This document shows, piece by piece, positions 5,951 to 5,981 of a stretch of DNA of 5,981 nt (position 1 is the first letter of the stretch; the number at the start of each line of letters is the position of its first letter). Origin of the DNA: B2-G16 sp964528085 (GTDB taxonomy: Bacteria > Bipolaricaulota > Bipolaricaulia > UBA7950 > UBA9294); the NCBI GenBank assembly GCA_964528085.1, contig CAZGRE010000060.1, positions 1 to 5,981 on the forward strand. Reading direction: 5' to 3'. The notes beneath the pieces are model-generated. The model was not told the DNA's origin. It saw only the letters and a program-made list of their open reading frames with translations, and ran no database searches. The translations under genes and the position numbers were made by a program.

Positions 5951-5981
5951 TGCGGTTGAAAAGTTGCACCACCTGAAGTGC
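5951..5981 (+). repeat. Right copy of the 31-bp inverted repeat (possible mobile-element end)
   Basis: It reads TGCGGTTGAAAA, GTTGCACCA, then CCTGAAGTGC and runs to the last base of the window. It matches the left copy (18-48, minus strand) at 24 of 31 positions. It includes a short inverted pair, TGCACC (5965-5970) against GGTGCG (5949-5954) with one G-T pair, and one copy of ACCTGAAGTGC, a near-duplicate of ACCTGAGGTGC 28 bases upstream. The histidine kinase reading is lost at this junction. The body of any element would lie outside the window. Confidence 0.55.

Noticed and set aside
5180..5953. Exact 12-base match AACCTGAGGTGC at 5180-5191 and 5942-5953
   Set aside because: One or two 12-base matches are expected by chance in a window of this size, and the flanks do not match, so I do not call the block between them an element.
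5943..5981. Possible start of a CRISPR array at the right edge
   Set aside because: The 28-base period leaves no room for a separate repeat and spacer, only two imperfect 11-base copies are visible, and no cas gene is present.

Overview
The window reads as a piece of chromosome from a diderm (outer-membrane) bacterium of moderately high GC content. The evidence for an outer membrane is a TolC-family protein with a signal peptide, encoded together with a periplasmic adaptor and a MacB-type ABC transporter, plus a separate lipoprotein. No rRNA, tRNA or lineage marker is present, so I cannot name the organism. Every gene I can support lies on the minus strand, so transcription runs from right to left.

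Layout in the direction of transcription. At the right end (about 5391-5950) is the C-terminal half of a sensor histidine kinase. It is broken twice: its upstream end runs into a repeat at the window edge, and a one-base frameshift near 5655 separates the N box from the G1, F and G2 boxes. A gap of about 245 bases follows, holding a perfect 7-bp stem-loop (5201-5225). Next is a small coiled-coil lipoprotein (4765-5145), which most likely starts at a GTG behind a strong Shine-Dalgarno sequence. A probable weak terminator (4725-4742) separates it from a four-gene efflux operon: outer-membrane channel (3237-4643), adaptor (2209-3240), ABC ATPase (1523-2212) and MacB/FtsX-type permease (313-1536). 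These genes overlap by 4, 4 and 14 bases, a sign of tight translational coupling. A 71-residue membrane-anchored protein of unknown function (46-261) follows the permease.

The four efflux proteins should form one tripartite machine. The ATPase and permease power it from the inner membrane, the adaptor spans the periplasm, and the TolC-like protein opens the outer membrane. Substrate cannot be read from sequence; macrolides, peptides, lipopeptides, siderophores or lipoproteins are all known for the wider family. The kinase remnant suggests a two-component system once stood next door, but it is probably dead here unless the frameshift is an error.

The most unexpected structure lies at the two extreme ends. 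A 31-bp sequence at 18-48 (minus strand) matches 5951-5981 (plus strand) at 24 of 31 positions without gaps, so the window is bounded by an inverted repeat pair. At the right it coincides with the point where kinase similarity stops; at the left it abuts the stop codon of the small gene. The simplest reading is that both edges are the ends of copies of one mobile element whose bodies lie outside the window, perhaps because an assembly broke at a multicopy repeat. A mobile cassette bounded by these repeats is the more exciting alternative. The genes themselves are conventional and I see no convincing new enzymatic or defence system.
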